Shown here: positions 40,979 through 50,785 of the stretch, in pieces
Layout: each line of letters starts with the position of its first letter
Position numbering within the stretch: the first letter of the stretch is position 1
NCBI GenBank assembly: GCA_030693155.1
Contig: JAUYBJ010000204.1
Coordinates: forward strand, 1 to 64,000
Length of the DNA: 64,000 nucleotides
DNA from: Methylococcales bacterium
GTDB lineage: Bacteria; Pseudomonadota; Gammaproteobacteria; Methylococcales; Methylomonadaceae
Direction of reading: 5' to 3'
Made by a program: the position numbers and the translations under genes
The notes under the pieces: generated by a model
Seen by the model: only the letters and a program-made list of their open reading frames with translations
The model's database searches: none
Told to the model about the DNA's origin: nothing

Positions 40979-41347
40979 TTACCAATGTTTTTTTGCCTTG
41001 TTCCATTTATACAAGACAGCCGCAAAGGTATTATAAAAAATGGTACTTATTTGACGAATGATGGGGAAGCCGAAAAATTTAGCCTTGCCCTGTTCTTTTG
41101 GAGAATTTCGCCAGATTTCCAGAAAAGCATCAAAACCTATGAGTAGTTTACCGTCTGCATTTATTAAATGTAGACGTTCACGCACAAACTCAAGTTCAGA
41201 ATCAATGTTGTTAACCAACGAATAATCAGAGTGAACATCCTTCCAATCTATAGGACAGTCTTCCATCTTATTTTTTTGCGCTTCTATCCCTGCATTACAA
41301 ACTGGACAGGCGGAATTGTAATAAACCTCAATTTTTTGTTTATCCAC
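40979..41347 (-). CDS. DCC-family thiol-disulfide oxidoreductase-like (DUF393)
   Basis: VYYNSACPVCNAGIEAQ... Confidence 0.8.
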   Translation of the reverse strand: MDKQKIEVYYNSACPVCNAGIEAQKNKMEDCPIDWKDVHSDYSLVNNIDSELEFVRERLHLINADGKLLIGFDAFLEIWRNSPKEQGKAKFFGFPIIRQISTIFYNTFAAVLYKWNKAKKHW

Positions 41348-41434
41348 TGTAGCGACTCATTTAAAAATTGATAATAGTGATAGCCATAGTTGGGCTACTA
41401 AAAAGCGGCAACCCAAGCTACAGACTAAGTTAAT

Positions 41435-41926
41435 TTATTTCGGATAAACAGGCTGTTGATAATTTTGTTGTTGCGGATAACCTTGCTGTTGCGGGTAGCC
41501 TTGTTGCTGAGGATAACCCTGCTGTTGTGGGTAGCCTTGTTGCTGGGGATAACCCTGTTGTTGCGGGTAGCCTTGTTGTGGTTGTTGATAGCCTGTCGGT
41601 CTTGTGGGCGGCAACTTGCTGCCTGTGACAGTTTTCTTCAAATAGCCTTTGTTCTGCATACAACCATCAATTTGATTAGGCGGGACTAAGGCTTTGGTAG
41701 CGACGTTTTTAATGATACTCAAGGCATCACCGCCTGCCAGCGGGTTGCTGTCATCGCCTGTATTGACTTGATCTTCACAAGCGGCTGTTTCACTCGGATC
41801 AGCCAGATAACCGTCACGGTCTACCCAGATGGTTCTTTGTTTAGGTGCGGCGTGGGCGGTGGTTAATCCAAGTGATAATAACAGGCTCACCAGTACACCC
41901 ATTTTTAATGCAGAAGTTGAATTCAT
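41435..41926 (-). CDS. Secreted protein with C-terminal (QQGYPQ)n repeats
   Basis: Signal peptide MNSTSALKMGVLVSLLLSLGLTTAHA; tail YPQQQGYPQQQGYPQQQGYP; start set to 41926. Confidence 0.75.
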   Translation of the reverse strand: MNSTSALKMGVLVSLLLSLGLTTAHAAPKQRTIWVDRDGYLADPSETAACEDQVNTGDDSNPLAGGDALSIIKNVATKALVPPNQIDGCMQNKGYLKKTVTGSKLPPTRPTGYQQPQQGYPQQQGYPQQQGYPQQQGYPQQQGYPQQQGYPQQQNYQQPVYPK

Positions 41927-42027
41927 GATACGTTCTCTTAAGTGGTTAAATAAAATTGTGATTTTCCAATTGCTGACTGAACGGTCGCTGAACAGTATTA
42001 AATGACTGCCAGTCATTTTTAACTTTA

Positions 42028-43785
42028 CTATAAATCAGCGGGATCAGGTTGTTCTTTGAATTGTATGGCGTGTAAACGAGAATATGCGCCATTTTTATCA
42101 ATTAATTCCTGATGTGAACCTTGTTCGACAATGCGTCCTTGCTCCATGACTAAAATCATATCGGCATTTTCGATGGTCGATAACCGATGCGCAATGACTA
42201 ACGTAGTACGATGCCCCATGACTTTTTGCAAGGCAACCTGAATGTAGCGTTCTGATTCAGTATCGAGTGCCGAAGTGGCTTCGTCTAATATCAATAGCGG
42301 CGCATCTTTCAACAAGGCACGGGCAAGAGCTAAACGTTGCCGTTGTCCGCCTGATAATTTTACGCCGTTTTCGCCAATTTCCGTGTCTAACCCTTGCTCC
42401 ATGTTGCTGATAAATTCCATTGCATAGGCATCAATGGCGGCGGCGGTAACGGCTTCACGACTAGCACCCGCCAACGCGCCGTAAGCGATATTATTAAATA
42501 CGGTGTCATTGAATAAGGTCACTTGCTGATTTACCAAGGCAATTTGTTTGCGTAAATTAGTCAATTTATAGTGACTGATTTCTACGCCATCGAGCAGTAT
42601 TTCGCCTTTTTCATGATTATAAAACCGTGATACCAAACTGACCAAGGTGCTTTTTCCGCTACCCGACGCACCCACCAGTGCGATAGTCTGTCCTGCTTCG
42701 GCTTTAAAATTAATGTCTATCAACGCGGGTTCATTCACACCTTCATATTGAAACGTTAAATTTTTAAATTCCAGCGTACCGACACAACGTTCAATTTCAT
42801 AATCGCCTTCGTCAACTTCGCTTCTTTCATCGAGAATTTCAAACAGCGATTCAGCGGCAACAATGCCTTTTTGTATATCGCTATTGGCATCACTCAGCTG
42901 ACGTATTGGTCTGGGTAATAAAAACGCCGCTGTTAAATAACCGACAAAAGCACCTGTTGTGGATTCTTTCATAAAAAACAACGCCATATACATCAAACCC
43001 GATAAGGCGATGGCAATAATAATTTGTAAAACGGGCGTGTGAATAGAAATAGTCGTCGATAGTTTTAACGACTGACGGCGATTAAATAAACTGCTGTCTA
43101 AAAAGCGTTGTTTCTCATAATCTTCGCCGCCGTAACTGCGTACCACGCGATAACCGCCGACTAATTCGGAGGTAATGTGGGTTATATCGCCGATGGATTC
43201 CTGAATTTTTTTACTGATAGTACGCAACCGCTTACTGACATACACCACTAACACGGCAATAATCGGGGCAATGCCGATAAACACTAACGACAATTCCCAG
43301 TTACTGTAAAACAGGTACGCCAATAAACCCAGCGCGGTTAAACCTTCGCGGACAAAAGTACGAATCGCATCGGTTGCCGCATTAGTGACTTGTCCGACAT
43401 TATTGGTAATACGCGAAATCATGTGACCGCTGTTATTGGCATCAAAATACACGGTGGGTAATTCGGTGTATTTATCAAAAATCTCACAGCGCAGGCTATG
43501 CACTACATTACAGGATACTTTGGCTAAAAAATAATTACCCAAAAATGCGCCGATACTGCGCACCACAATCAAGCCGCTGAACCAGATGGGTAGCAGATAC
43601 ATTTTCTCGCGTGAGTGACTTTGTAAGGTATTAATGATGTTCTTAATCAACGCCGCAAATAACGGCTGGGTCGCTGAATAGATTAAAAATCCGAAGATAC
43701 TGACGATAAACAGGGCTTTGTGCGGAGCTAGGTAAGTCAATAATCGTTTGTATATTTTCGCATTACCGCTAAGTTCTTTTTTCAT
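42028..43785 (-). CDS. msbA: Lipid A export ABC transporter MsbA
   Basis: ABC TM domain plus GASGSGKSTLVSLVSRFY, LSGGQRQRLALARALLKDAPLLILDEATSALD; start set to 43785. Confidence 0.9.
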   Translation of the reverse strand: MKKELSGNAKIYKRLLTYLAPHKALFIVSIFGFLIYSATQPLFAALIKNIINTLQSHSREKMYLLPIWFSGLIVVRSIGAFLGNYFLAKVSCNVVHSLRCEIFDKYTELPTVYFDANNSGHMISRITNNVGQVTNAATDAIRTFVREGLTALGLLAYLFYSNWELSLVFIGIAPIIAVLVVYVSKRLRTISKKIQESIGDITHITSELVGGYRVVRSYGGEDYEKQRFLDSSLFNRRQSLKLSTTISIHTPVLQIIIAIALSGLMYMALFFMKESTTGAFVGYLTAAFLLPRPIRQLSDANSDIQKGIVAAESLFEILDERSEVDEGDYEIERCVGTLEFKNLTFQYEGVNEPALIDINFKAEAGQTIALVGASGSGKSTLVSLVSRFYNHEKGEILLDGVEISHYKLTNLRKQIALVNQQVTLFNDTVFNNIAYGALAGASREAVTAAAIDAYAMEFISNMEQGLDTEIGENGVKLSGGQRQRLALARALLKDAPLLILDEATSALDTESERYIQVALQKVMGHRTTLVIAHRLSTIENADMILVMEQGRIVEQGSHQELIDKNGAYSRLHAIQFKEQPDPADL

Positions 43786-43966
43786 ATTATTGTTATGTAA
43801 ATGGAAACGCAAAGGACGCAAAGTATAGGCGTAAAGTAGGTAAAATGGCTATTTTCTTTATGAGATGTGCCGTGTAGCACGCTATCACTGAACACAGTTA
43901 AGCCAGATTGTCGATAACCGCGTAGCGGTGAAATGGTTGTAGCAACAACATATAAATACAATCAAG

Positions 43967-44017
43967 CCCCGTAGGGGTGAAATGTTTGCTTGCATTCAAC
44001 ATTTCACCCCTACGGGG
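43967..44017. repeat. Inverted repeat CCCCGTAGGGGTGAAAT...ATTTCACCCCTACGGGG
   Basis: Perfect 17-bp arms; degenerate relatives flank at about 43913-43935 and 44045-44065. Confidence 0.8.
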
Positions 44018-44117
44018 TTATATAGTCTAAACACTGAGGCTACAAATATTTCACCCCGCTGGGGTTTTTTCCTTAACTGTGGGCAGAGCGACGCAGCGCG
44101 TGGGAACTAAATAAGTA

Positions 44118-44333
44118 TTATCGACGAAAAAACAAATTCACAATAATTGTCAGGATAATACTAACGACTATCATCGACGTGATAGGAATAAACAGCATTT
44201 TATGTTCATCTTCAATACGAATATCACCGGGTAATTTACCAAACCAATTAATCAGCCACGGCGCGTAGTTGACAATAATACCCAAGGCTAATAATACAAT
44301 ACCCGCGATGATTAACAATTTACCTGTTGTCAT
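44118..44333 (-). CDS. DUF2905-type small membrane protein
   Basis: GKLLIIAGIVLLALGIIVNYAPWLINWFGKLPGDIRIEDEHKMLFIPITSMIVVSIILTIIVNLFFRR. Confidence 0.85.
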   Translation of the reverse strand: MTTGKLLIIAGIVLLALGIIVNYAPWLINWFGKLPGDIRIEDEHKMLFIPITSMIVVSIILTIIVNLFFRR

Positions 44334-44395
44334 GATAGCCCATGTAATAATGATACGCTCATGCCACACCGCGTGTGGCATGAGACATAACTTGT

Positions 44396-47300
44396 TTATA
44401 ACTTATCGGTTTTAGGCGGCTCTGGCTCTGTCGCTACTGTTTTCTTGTCAACCACCACTTTCTTCCGCCACAAACCATTGCTGGAAAAACACACCCAGCC
44501 CCATTTTAGCCAGTTGAGTAATGCACTTGCCAACCATAATGCCCACGCCAACATCAATAAACGATAAACGATGAGCGGCAGGGACAGCACACTGGCGGCG
44601 GGTAAAGTGGACGCGCTGCGGTCTTGATACCAGTTCAAGGCAAACGGCGATGATTGATTACCTGTGACGTTCATATCAGGGGCATCCAATAACCCTTGAG
44701 CAACGGCAGAAAATAACACGCCCAACGCGCCCAGCGTCAACAAACCGAGACCGACTTGTAGCGCGTTAAAAAAGCGCGTCTGTTCGCTGGACTGACTCAC
44801 GCGCCAGCCTAACAACATCAACCACGCAATGACAATCCCTGCGGCTTCCAGCGGAATTTGACTCAAGCCCACCAGCAATAAAAACCACTGCCAATTTTTT
44901 AACGGTGTCAGTGTGACTTTGCCCAGTCCGAACGATACCAGAAAAATAACAATCAACACGCCCCAGAATAAAATAATCGGCCCAAAGGTCGGGCCAAAAG
45001 CAAACAGCACCCAGCGGTCTTGTCCCAAGTTCAGCGTGAGATTGCTGTTGACGCTGTCCTGCCCTAAATCAACGCTAGACACGCGGCTGATAGTGTTAAT
45101 GCCGACAGGTTCTTGCCATGTGAGCGTGACTTCTTGTTTAGTCGAATTAATGGGTAAGGTGAGTTTTCTGCCTTCTTGGCGTAAGGGTTGGCTTCTGCCG
45201 TCTATCAGCACCGATTGTAGTGTCGCGTTTTCGGGTAAAGTCAGCGTGTGCTGCAAGCCTTGTGAACTGCGGATGCTGGCTTTTAACACCACATCACGCA
45301 TCCGCTCACCTTGCGTCACCGTTAAACGGCTGTTGTCTATGGTCAGAGTTTGCCCCGCTACAGGTTCGGGGCGAGTGATGATTAAGCTAATGGTTTCTTT
45401 GGGAAATGGATGCCATTCGGGTAGCCATTGCGATAAATTAACGCTATGAATCATGGCGATGCCCGCTGCGTCAAGATGCCAGATAGGACTGACATCGGCT
45501 TGCCACACTTCTATCCATTGCGCGGTATCAGGTGCGGTTAACTCCAGCTTGTCAGTTTTTTCCAGCACCGATTCCCACTGCATGGTGGTTTGTTGCGCCG
45601 CCATATTGACTTCCACCTTACCGTCTTTCACGCGGATGTTTTCGCTGATGACCGATTCACCTTTCAGTAACGGCACGTTTAACAGCACCGCCGAATCATT
45701 GGGCGACAGGCGGGTAATTTCGGTCACGACGCGCCAGTCTAAGCCCAGCTTTAATGTCCGTTCTACACGCACAAACGGCGGTAACGCGCCTTGTTCCAAG
45801 GTGGTTTTTTTATTGTCTTGTTCGGCAGTTTGCACACGGCTGAATTGCAGTTGCTCGTCTGTCCAGCCGTTTTCTTGCAAGCCGAATACTTCCCAGCCTG
45901 TTTTTTCCACAGTGACACGCTTGGGTTTTAGCGGTAACGGTAAGGTAAATTTGCTCAGTACAGGCGTTACACCGTGCAACACCACGTTATGCTCACCTTG
46001 TTTTAAATGAATCCACAATCCGTTATCGGCACGATACAAGGCTTCGGCGGCTTTGCCATCCACAGTGACCTGATTCGGAAACCACTGCCCATAATCAGCG
46101 GGTAACGGCAATACCACAGATTCTTGCGCGTGAATTTGCAAACTGATTTGAATGTCCTTGTCGTTAATGGTCATAGTCATTTGCTGAATATGCGCACACG
46201 CAGGCAGACAATCAGGTGTGACTTCTTCTTGTAGCTTGTCATGCAGTTGTTTTAACAAAGCATCATTCGGAAAATCATCTGCATAAACGTTTTGGTTAGG
46301 CATGGCAACACACAGCACCAGCAACACCAGTAATAACGGCGTGGCTTTGCTCGCTGAGCCTAAGCGATTGATAAGCGACGGCGGAATTAACGCACTGCCC
46401 ACCATCAATAATACCAACAATGCCACTAACAGCACACGCACAAAGTTAAGCACCATCGTCATGGTGGGTGACAGATACCATAAACTCAATTGCTGATTAG
46501 CATCCACTGAACCATTCCACGACAACATAACTTTATGCCATTGCCATTGCGGTAAGCCCGGCCCTGTTTGTACTTTGGCTTTAGGGTCAACGCGCTGGAA
46601 ATCAGATTTACTTAAACTGTAGTAGTTATTTTGTGTTTGTTGTTGCGGTTCAGCTTCTTTAGGTCTAATCATTTTTCGCATAGCGGGAGCTTCCATCTTA
46701 CGCTCAATGCTGCCCGCTTTTTCTTCAACTATTTCATCCATCACCGCTTCGGCTTGCTGTTCTGCATCCATAGTCATAGGGGCAGGTTCTACTGGCAGAG
46801 CCATAGGCATCACCTGCCCTCTTGCATAACCACCGTCTTGATAAATATCCTGCCAAGGTCTTTCCAATTGCGGATAAATGCCGATACGCACTTGCTGCAC
46901 CATAAACGGCAATACAATCGCCACCAATATCAACCAACAGCCGCGCCGATACCAATTGATGATGCTGAAAAATCGGTTTTGCGGCAACACACTGAGCAAC
47001 GCGGTTGCCGCTAAAATATGCAACCAGATAAACTGCGGCGCGTCGCTTTCATGCCAGATGAGCATTAAGGTCAGCAAGGCCAACCCGCCCCAATAGCGAT
47101 TCCATAATTTACCCACCGTAATGGCAGTAATCAGCACTAAAAATAAATCCAGCAACGTCCAGCGGGCAAGCCAACTGTCGGGGACATTATCCACACCCGT
47201 GGCGGCGATTAATCGCCAACCAGGGGGTAAATTCAGCTCGGCAGTCACCTGATTAAAGGTCTGCTCCCAACCCACCGCGCTCATGCGTCCTATTTTGCCC

Positions 47301-48574
47301 TGTATGCGGCTATCAGCCTCCAGTAACAGCGAACCGTTACGCACTTCCACGCCTTCTTTATTGGTCGCGCCGTGTTTGGTAATCAATTGACTGCTACCGT
47401 TCAAGGTCACTTTACCTAATTGGGTTTCAAGCAAACTGTTCAACCGCCAGCCGCTGGTCATTTTGCCTGAAATGCTGTCATTAACGGTGTAACCTGAGCC
47501 GTTAAAATCCAGCCATAACTTGCGCGTCAGGTTCAGTTGATTCGGTTCGGGTTCAGGATCGCCGCGCCGTATCACTTTAAAATTCATGCTTTGATCGGGA
47601 TTGATTTTATACGCGGGCAAGTTGCGCCACTCATCGGGCAACGTAGTTTGACTGGCATCAATGGTGCTGAGCGAGTCAATTTCCACCACGCGCAAGGCAG
47701 GACGAGCATCAAACACCCAGATTTCAGCATCGGGCGTGTCTTTGGGTAACGCTAACTGCTCCACGTTTTGCGGGCTACGCGCGACTACATCAATCTGCCA
47801 ATGACCCGGCCGCACTTGTACGGTTAAGCGTCCATCAGCTTCTAATCGTGCAGGTAATTGGCTTTTTAATTCCAAGGGAATAAAACCTTCCAGTAGCGCA
47901 CCCGCTAATTTTTCTTCCCGTTGCACACCTGATACTTGTAAATCCAAGCGCGTTAATACCTGCATCGGCACATCATCACTGATTTTTCGAAATACCTGCC
48001 TATCAACACGGTTCTGCACGTTTTCAGGTTTCGCCTGTCCTCGGTCGCTTTCTTTTAACCACAACTGCCCGTCTTTTATCGTCGGTGCGTTGATGGTCTG
48101 ACCGTTCATTTGCAGACTAATCAAGCCTGTATCATTGGGCAAAGTTAAATTATCAGGAATACTATCCCATAAAAATTCACCTTTAATTTCATACGTCCCT
48201 TTGGTCAGTTTGATGGCAGGTTGTCCGTCTTGCTCCATCACCAAGGCGGTTTTACCGTTGGCAGTGACTGACAGCGGCCAGTGTTTTTCATCACCGACCA
48301 ACACCAGCCAATCATCATCCCTATACACCTGCACACTGCTGGTAAATACGCCTTTATTCGCGCTTAATACTAAATTTAATGACGTTGCCCAGCTACAATG
48401 TTTCTGTTCAAAGCTGTTATACAAAAATGGGCAGTCGCGTTCGGGTTGCTCTTGCAACACCCAATTTATCCACGGTTTGAGTTCGTCTGGAACTTTATCA
48501 GGAGCTAATGGCTTAGCCTGTGTAAACGACGTAAAAAATAAAAGACTGACAACCAAGCACCAACACATTCGACT
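44396..48574 (-). CDS. Very large (about 1392 aa) membrane protein of unknown function
   Basis: Signal peptide (MSRMCWCLVVSLLFFTSFTQA), large periplasmic-type beta-rich segments separated by TM clusters; start set to 48574. Confidence 0.7.
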   Translation of the reverse strand, partial: SRMCWCLVVSLLFFTSFTQAKPLAPDKVPDELKPWINWVLQEQPERDCPFLYNSFEQKHCSWATSLNLVLSANKGVFTSSVQVYRDDDWLVLVGDEKHWPLSVTANGKTALVMEQDGQPAIKLTKGTYEIKGEFLWDSIPDNLTLPNDTGLISLQMNGQTINAPTIKDGQLWLKESDRGQAKPENVQNRVDRQVFRKISDDVPMQVLTRLDLQVSGVQREEKLAGALLEGFIPLELKSQLPARLEADGRLTVQVRPGHWQIDVVARSPQNVEQLALPKDTPDAEIWVFDARPALRVVEIDSLSTIDASQTTLPDEWRNLPAYKINPDQSMNFKVIRRGDPEPEPNQLNLTRKLWLDFNGSGYTVNDSISGKMTSGWRLNSLLETQLGKVTLNGSSQLITKHGATNKEGVEVRNGSLLLEADSRIQGKIGRMSAVGWEQTFNQVTAELNLPPGWRLIAATGVDNVPDSWLARWTLLDLFLVLITAITVGKLWNRYWGGLALLTLMLIWHESDAPQFIWLHILAATALLSVLPQNRFFSIINWYRRGCWLILVAIVLPFMVQQVRIGIYPQLERPWQDIYQDGGYARGQVMPMALPVEPAPMTMDAEQQAEAVMDEIVEEKAGSIERKMEAPAMRKMIRPKEAEPQQQTQNNYYSLSKSDFQRVDPKAKVQTGPGLPQWQWHKVMLSWNGSVDANQQLSLWYLSPTMTMVLNFVRVLLVALLVLLMVGSALIPPSLINRLGSASKATPLLLVLLVLCVAMPNQNVYADDFPNDALLKQLHDKLQEEVTPDCLPACAHIQQMTMTINDKDIQISLQIHAQESVVLPLPADYGQWFPNQVTVDGKAAEALYRADNGLWIHLKQGEHNVVLHGVTPVLSKFTLPLPLKPKRVTVEKTGWEVFGLQENGWTDEQLQFSRVQTAEQDNKKTTLEQGALPPFVRVERTLKLGLDWRVVTEITRLSPNDSAVLLNVPLLKGESVISENIRVKDGKVEVNMAAQQTTMQWESVLEKTDKLELTAPDTAQWIEVWQADVSPIWHLDAAGIAMIHSVNLSQWLPEWHPFPKETISLIITRPEPVAGQTLTIDNSRLTVTQGERMRDVVLKASIRSSQGLQHTLTLPENATLQSVLIDGRSQPLRQEGRKLTLPINSTKQEVTLTWQEPVGINTISRVSSVDLGQDSVNSNLTLNLGQDRWVLFAFGPTFGPIILFWGVLIVIFLVSFGLGKVTLTPLKNWQWFLLLVGLSQIPLEAAGIVIAWLMLLGWRVSQSSEQTRFFNALQVGLGLLTLGALGVLFSAVAQGLLDAPDMNVTGNQSSPFALNWYQDRSASTLPAASVLSLPLIVYRLLMLAWALWLASALLNWLKWGWVCFSSNGLWRKKVVVDKKTVATEPEPPKTDKL

Positions 48575-48653
48575 CATGACACGACCCTGATAAATATTGT
48601 GAAGCTCAATTATCGCTAAATTGTCCACGAAAAGCACGAAAGACACGAAAACT

Positions 48654-48686
48654 AGACCAGCGAGGTTTTTAAAACCTCGCTGGTCT
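48654..48686. repeat. Palindrome family 1, compensated variant
   Basis: AGACCAGCGAGGTTTTTAAAACCTCGCTGGTCT; both arms changed relative to the other copies. Confidence 0.9.
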
Positions 48687-48814
48687 TTTTAAAACTCATG
48701 AAGACGCTGGAGCGTCAACGGCTGCATACCAACGCTGGAGAGACTGTGAAACCATTATCAAAACAATCTATGAAACTATTTTTTAATCTCATAACCCATT
48801 GTTTTTATTGTTAT

Positions 48815-48860
48815 GTGGGAGGGGCTTTAGCCCCGAAATCGAGGCTAAAGCCTCTCCCAC
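48815..48860. repeat. Palindrome family 3
   Basis: GTGGGAGGGGCTTTAGCCCCGAAATCGAGGCTAAAGCCTCTCCCAC. Confidence 0.9.
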
Positions 48861-49000
48861 GCGGATACTTTCACAGTCTCTGGAGCGGTGGAACGATATA
48901 ATGTGCTATCTAAAACTTTCGTGCTGTTCGTGTCTTTCGTGGACAAGGCTTTAATCCGTCACCCATGATAAAATGAACTTTTTTTGCTTATGAATATCTC

Positions 49001-49942
49001 ATGCGTTTAATTAGAGGCTTGTGCCATTTAGAACCTTTTGAAAATGGTTGCGTACTCAGCATCGGTAATTTTGACGGGCTGCATTTAGGTCATCATGCGG
49101 TGATTGAAAAACTGGCAGCACGCGGTAGAACACTCAATTTACCCGTGGTGATTATGATTTTTGAACCACAACCCTTGGAATATTTTTTATCTGCCAACGC
49201 ACCGACCCGCTTAATGCGTCTGCGGGAAAAAGTGATTCAATTTAACCAATTGCCTGTTGATAATCTGCTGATTGTAAAATTCAATCGTGAGTTTGCCGAT
49301 TATGATGCCGAAGAGTTTGTTAATGAGATTCTGCTGAAAAAACTCAACGTGAAACATTTGGTTATCGGTGACGATTTTCATTTTGGCAAAGCGCGGCGCG
49401 GTAATTTTGCGTTACTAAAAGAGCAAGGCAAACAGCACGGCTTTAGCGTTGAAGATACGGGTTCTTATTACGTTGATGGCTTGCGGGTCAGCAGTACCCT
49501 GATACGCGATGCCTTGGGTATCGGTGATGTCACGCAAGCCGAACGGTTACTGGGACATAGTTATTCCATTTGCGGGCGCGTGGCACACGGTGATAAACGC
49601 GGCAGAACCATTGGTTATCCGACGGCGAATATCCGCCTGTTCAGAAAAAATACCCCGATTAATGGCGTGTTTGCCGTCACGATGACGGGGATTGATGGAC
49701 GCGAACTCACAGGGGTTGCCAATGTCGGCACACGCCCGACGGTTGACGGTGGTTCTAAAGTGCTGTTAGAAACCCATTTATTTGATTTTAATCAGGAAAT
49801 TTATGGGCGATATGTCGAAGTGCATTTCAAACAGAAAATTCGTGATGAAATGCGGTTTGGTTCTTTAGCCGAGTTGCAAACGCAAATTGATGTTGATGTG
49901 GCGGTTGCCAGAGATTTTTTTGCTACCAAAAACAGTCTTTAA
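49001..49942 (+). CDS. ribF: Bifunctional riboflavin kinase/FAD synthetase
   Basis: LSIGNFDGLHLGHHAVIEKL...GRVAHGDKRGRTIGYPTANI...GVANVGTRPTV. Confidence 0.96.
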   Translation: MRLIRGLCHLEPFENGCVLSIGNFDGLHLGHHAVIEKLAARGRTLNLPVVIMIFEPQPLEYFLSANAPTRLMRLREKVIQFNQLPVDNLLIVKFNREFADYDAEEFVNEILLKKLNVKHLVIGDDFHFGKARRGNFALLKEQGKQHGFSVEDTGSYYVDGLRVSSTLIRDALGIGDVTQAERLLGHSYSICGRVAHGDKRGRTIGYPTANIRLFRKNTPINGVFAVTMTGIDGRELTGVANVGTRPTVDGGSKVLLETHLFDFNQEIYGRYVEVHFKQKIRDEMRFGSLAELQTQIDVDVAVARDFFATKNSL

Positions 49943-49946
49943 ACGC

Positions 49947-49980
49947 ATGACTGCTAGTCCTTTAAAGGACTGGCAGTCAT
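49947..49980. repeat. Palindrome family 5 (ATGACTGCNAGTCCTTT...AAAGGACTGGCAGTCAT)
   Basis: Copy after ribF; second at 59110..59143; partial forms near 42001 and 63883. Confidence 0.85.
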
Positions 49981-49999
49981 TAATACCGATACTTAAATT

Positions 50000-50764
50000 A
50001 TGTTAGAGATTATTCAAATCCCTGTCTTAAGCGACAATTATATTTATCTGCTGCATGATAGCGTTTCAGGTGAAACAGCGGCAGTAGATCCCGCCGTGGC
50101 TGAGCCTGTGTTAGCGATGCTCAAGCAACGCGACTGGCAACTGACTTATATTTTAAATACCCATCATCACAGTGATCATGTCGGCGGTAATCTGGAATTG
50201 AAGCACGAGACGGGCTGTCAGATTATCGGTTCAGCGAAGGATAAACACAGAATCCCTGCAATTGACCGCTGTGTATCGGAGGGTGAGCGGATAACCGTAG
50301 GTTCGCATTCTGCTCAAGTAATAGACACCGCAGGGCATACCAGCGGGCATATTGTGTATTATTTTGCCGAGGATAACGCGCTGTTTTGCGGCGATACGCT
50401 GTTTGTCATGGGTTGTGGACGCTTGTTTGAAGGCAGTGCGGAACAACTGTGGCAATCGTTGCAAACATTAAAAGCCCTGCCCGCTGAAACTCGCGTGTAT
50501 TGCGCTCATGAATACACTGAAAATAATGCCCGCTTTGCGTTGAGTGTTGAATCTGCTAATCTAGCTTTGCACAATAAAATAGCGTTGGTTCAGCAACAGA
50601 GAGCAAAGGGACTACCCGCCGTACCATCAACGATAGCCGAAGAATTAGCAACTAATCCGTTTTTTAGAGAAGACAGCACTGCAATACGCGCCAGTCTTCA
50701 CTGTATGGATAATAAACCCGTAGAGGTGTTTGCTGAATTACGGCGATTGAAAGATAGTTTTTAA
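50000..50764 (+). CDS. gloB: Hydroxyacylglutathione hydrolase
   Basis: DNYIYLLHD...ILNTHHHSDHVGGNLELK...FCGDTLFVMGCGRLFEG...CAHEYTENNARFA. Confidence 0.95.
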   Translation: MLEIIQIPVLSDNYIYLLHDSVSGETAAVDPAVAEPVLAMLKQRDWQLTYILNTHHHSDHVGGNLELKHETGCQIIGSAKDKHRIPAIDRCVSEGERITVGSHSAQVIDTAGHTSGHIVYYFAEDNALFCGDTLFVMGCGRLFEGSAEQLWQSLQTLKALPAETRVYCAHEYTENNARFALSVESANLALHNKIALVQQQRAKGLPAVPSTIAEELATNPFFREDSTAIRASLHCMDNKPVEVFAELRRLKDSF

Positions 50765-50785
50765 TCCGCATAACAAAAATAATTT

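Larger units (their letters stand above)
48621..48946. repeat. MITE-like element E4, composite (TIRs enclosing families 1 and 3)
   Basis: TTGTCCACGAAAAGCACGAAAGACACGAAA ... ACTTTCGTGCTGTTCGTGTCTTTCGTGGACAA. Confidence 0.85.

Noticed and set aside
41456-41689. Leucine/isoleucine-rich + strand ORF (MIILLLRITLLLRV...)
   Set aside because: Antisense reading of the (QQGYPQ)n repeat.
44913-48590. Several plus-strand ORFs antisense to the giant membrane protein
   Set aside because: Shadow ORFs of a long coding gene; no recognisable motifs.
48698-48901. 67-aa plus-strand ORF
   Set aside because: Lies entirely within composite repeat element E4.
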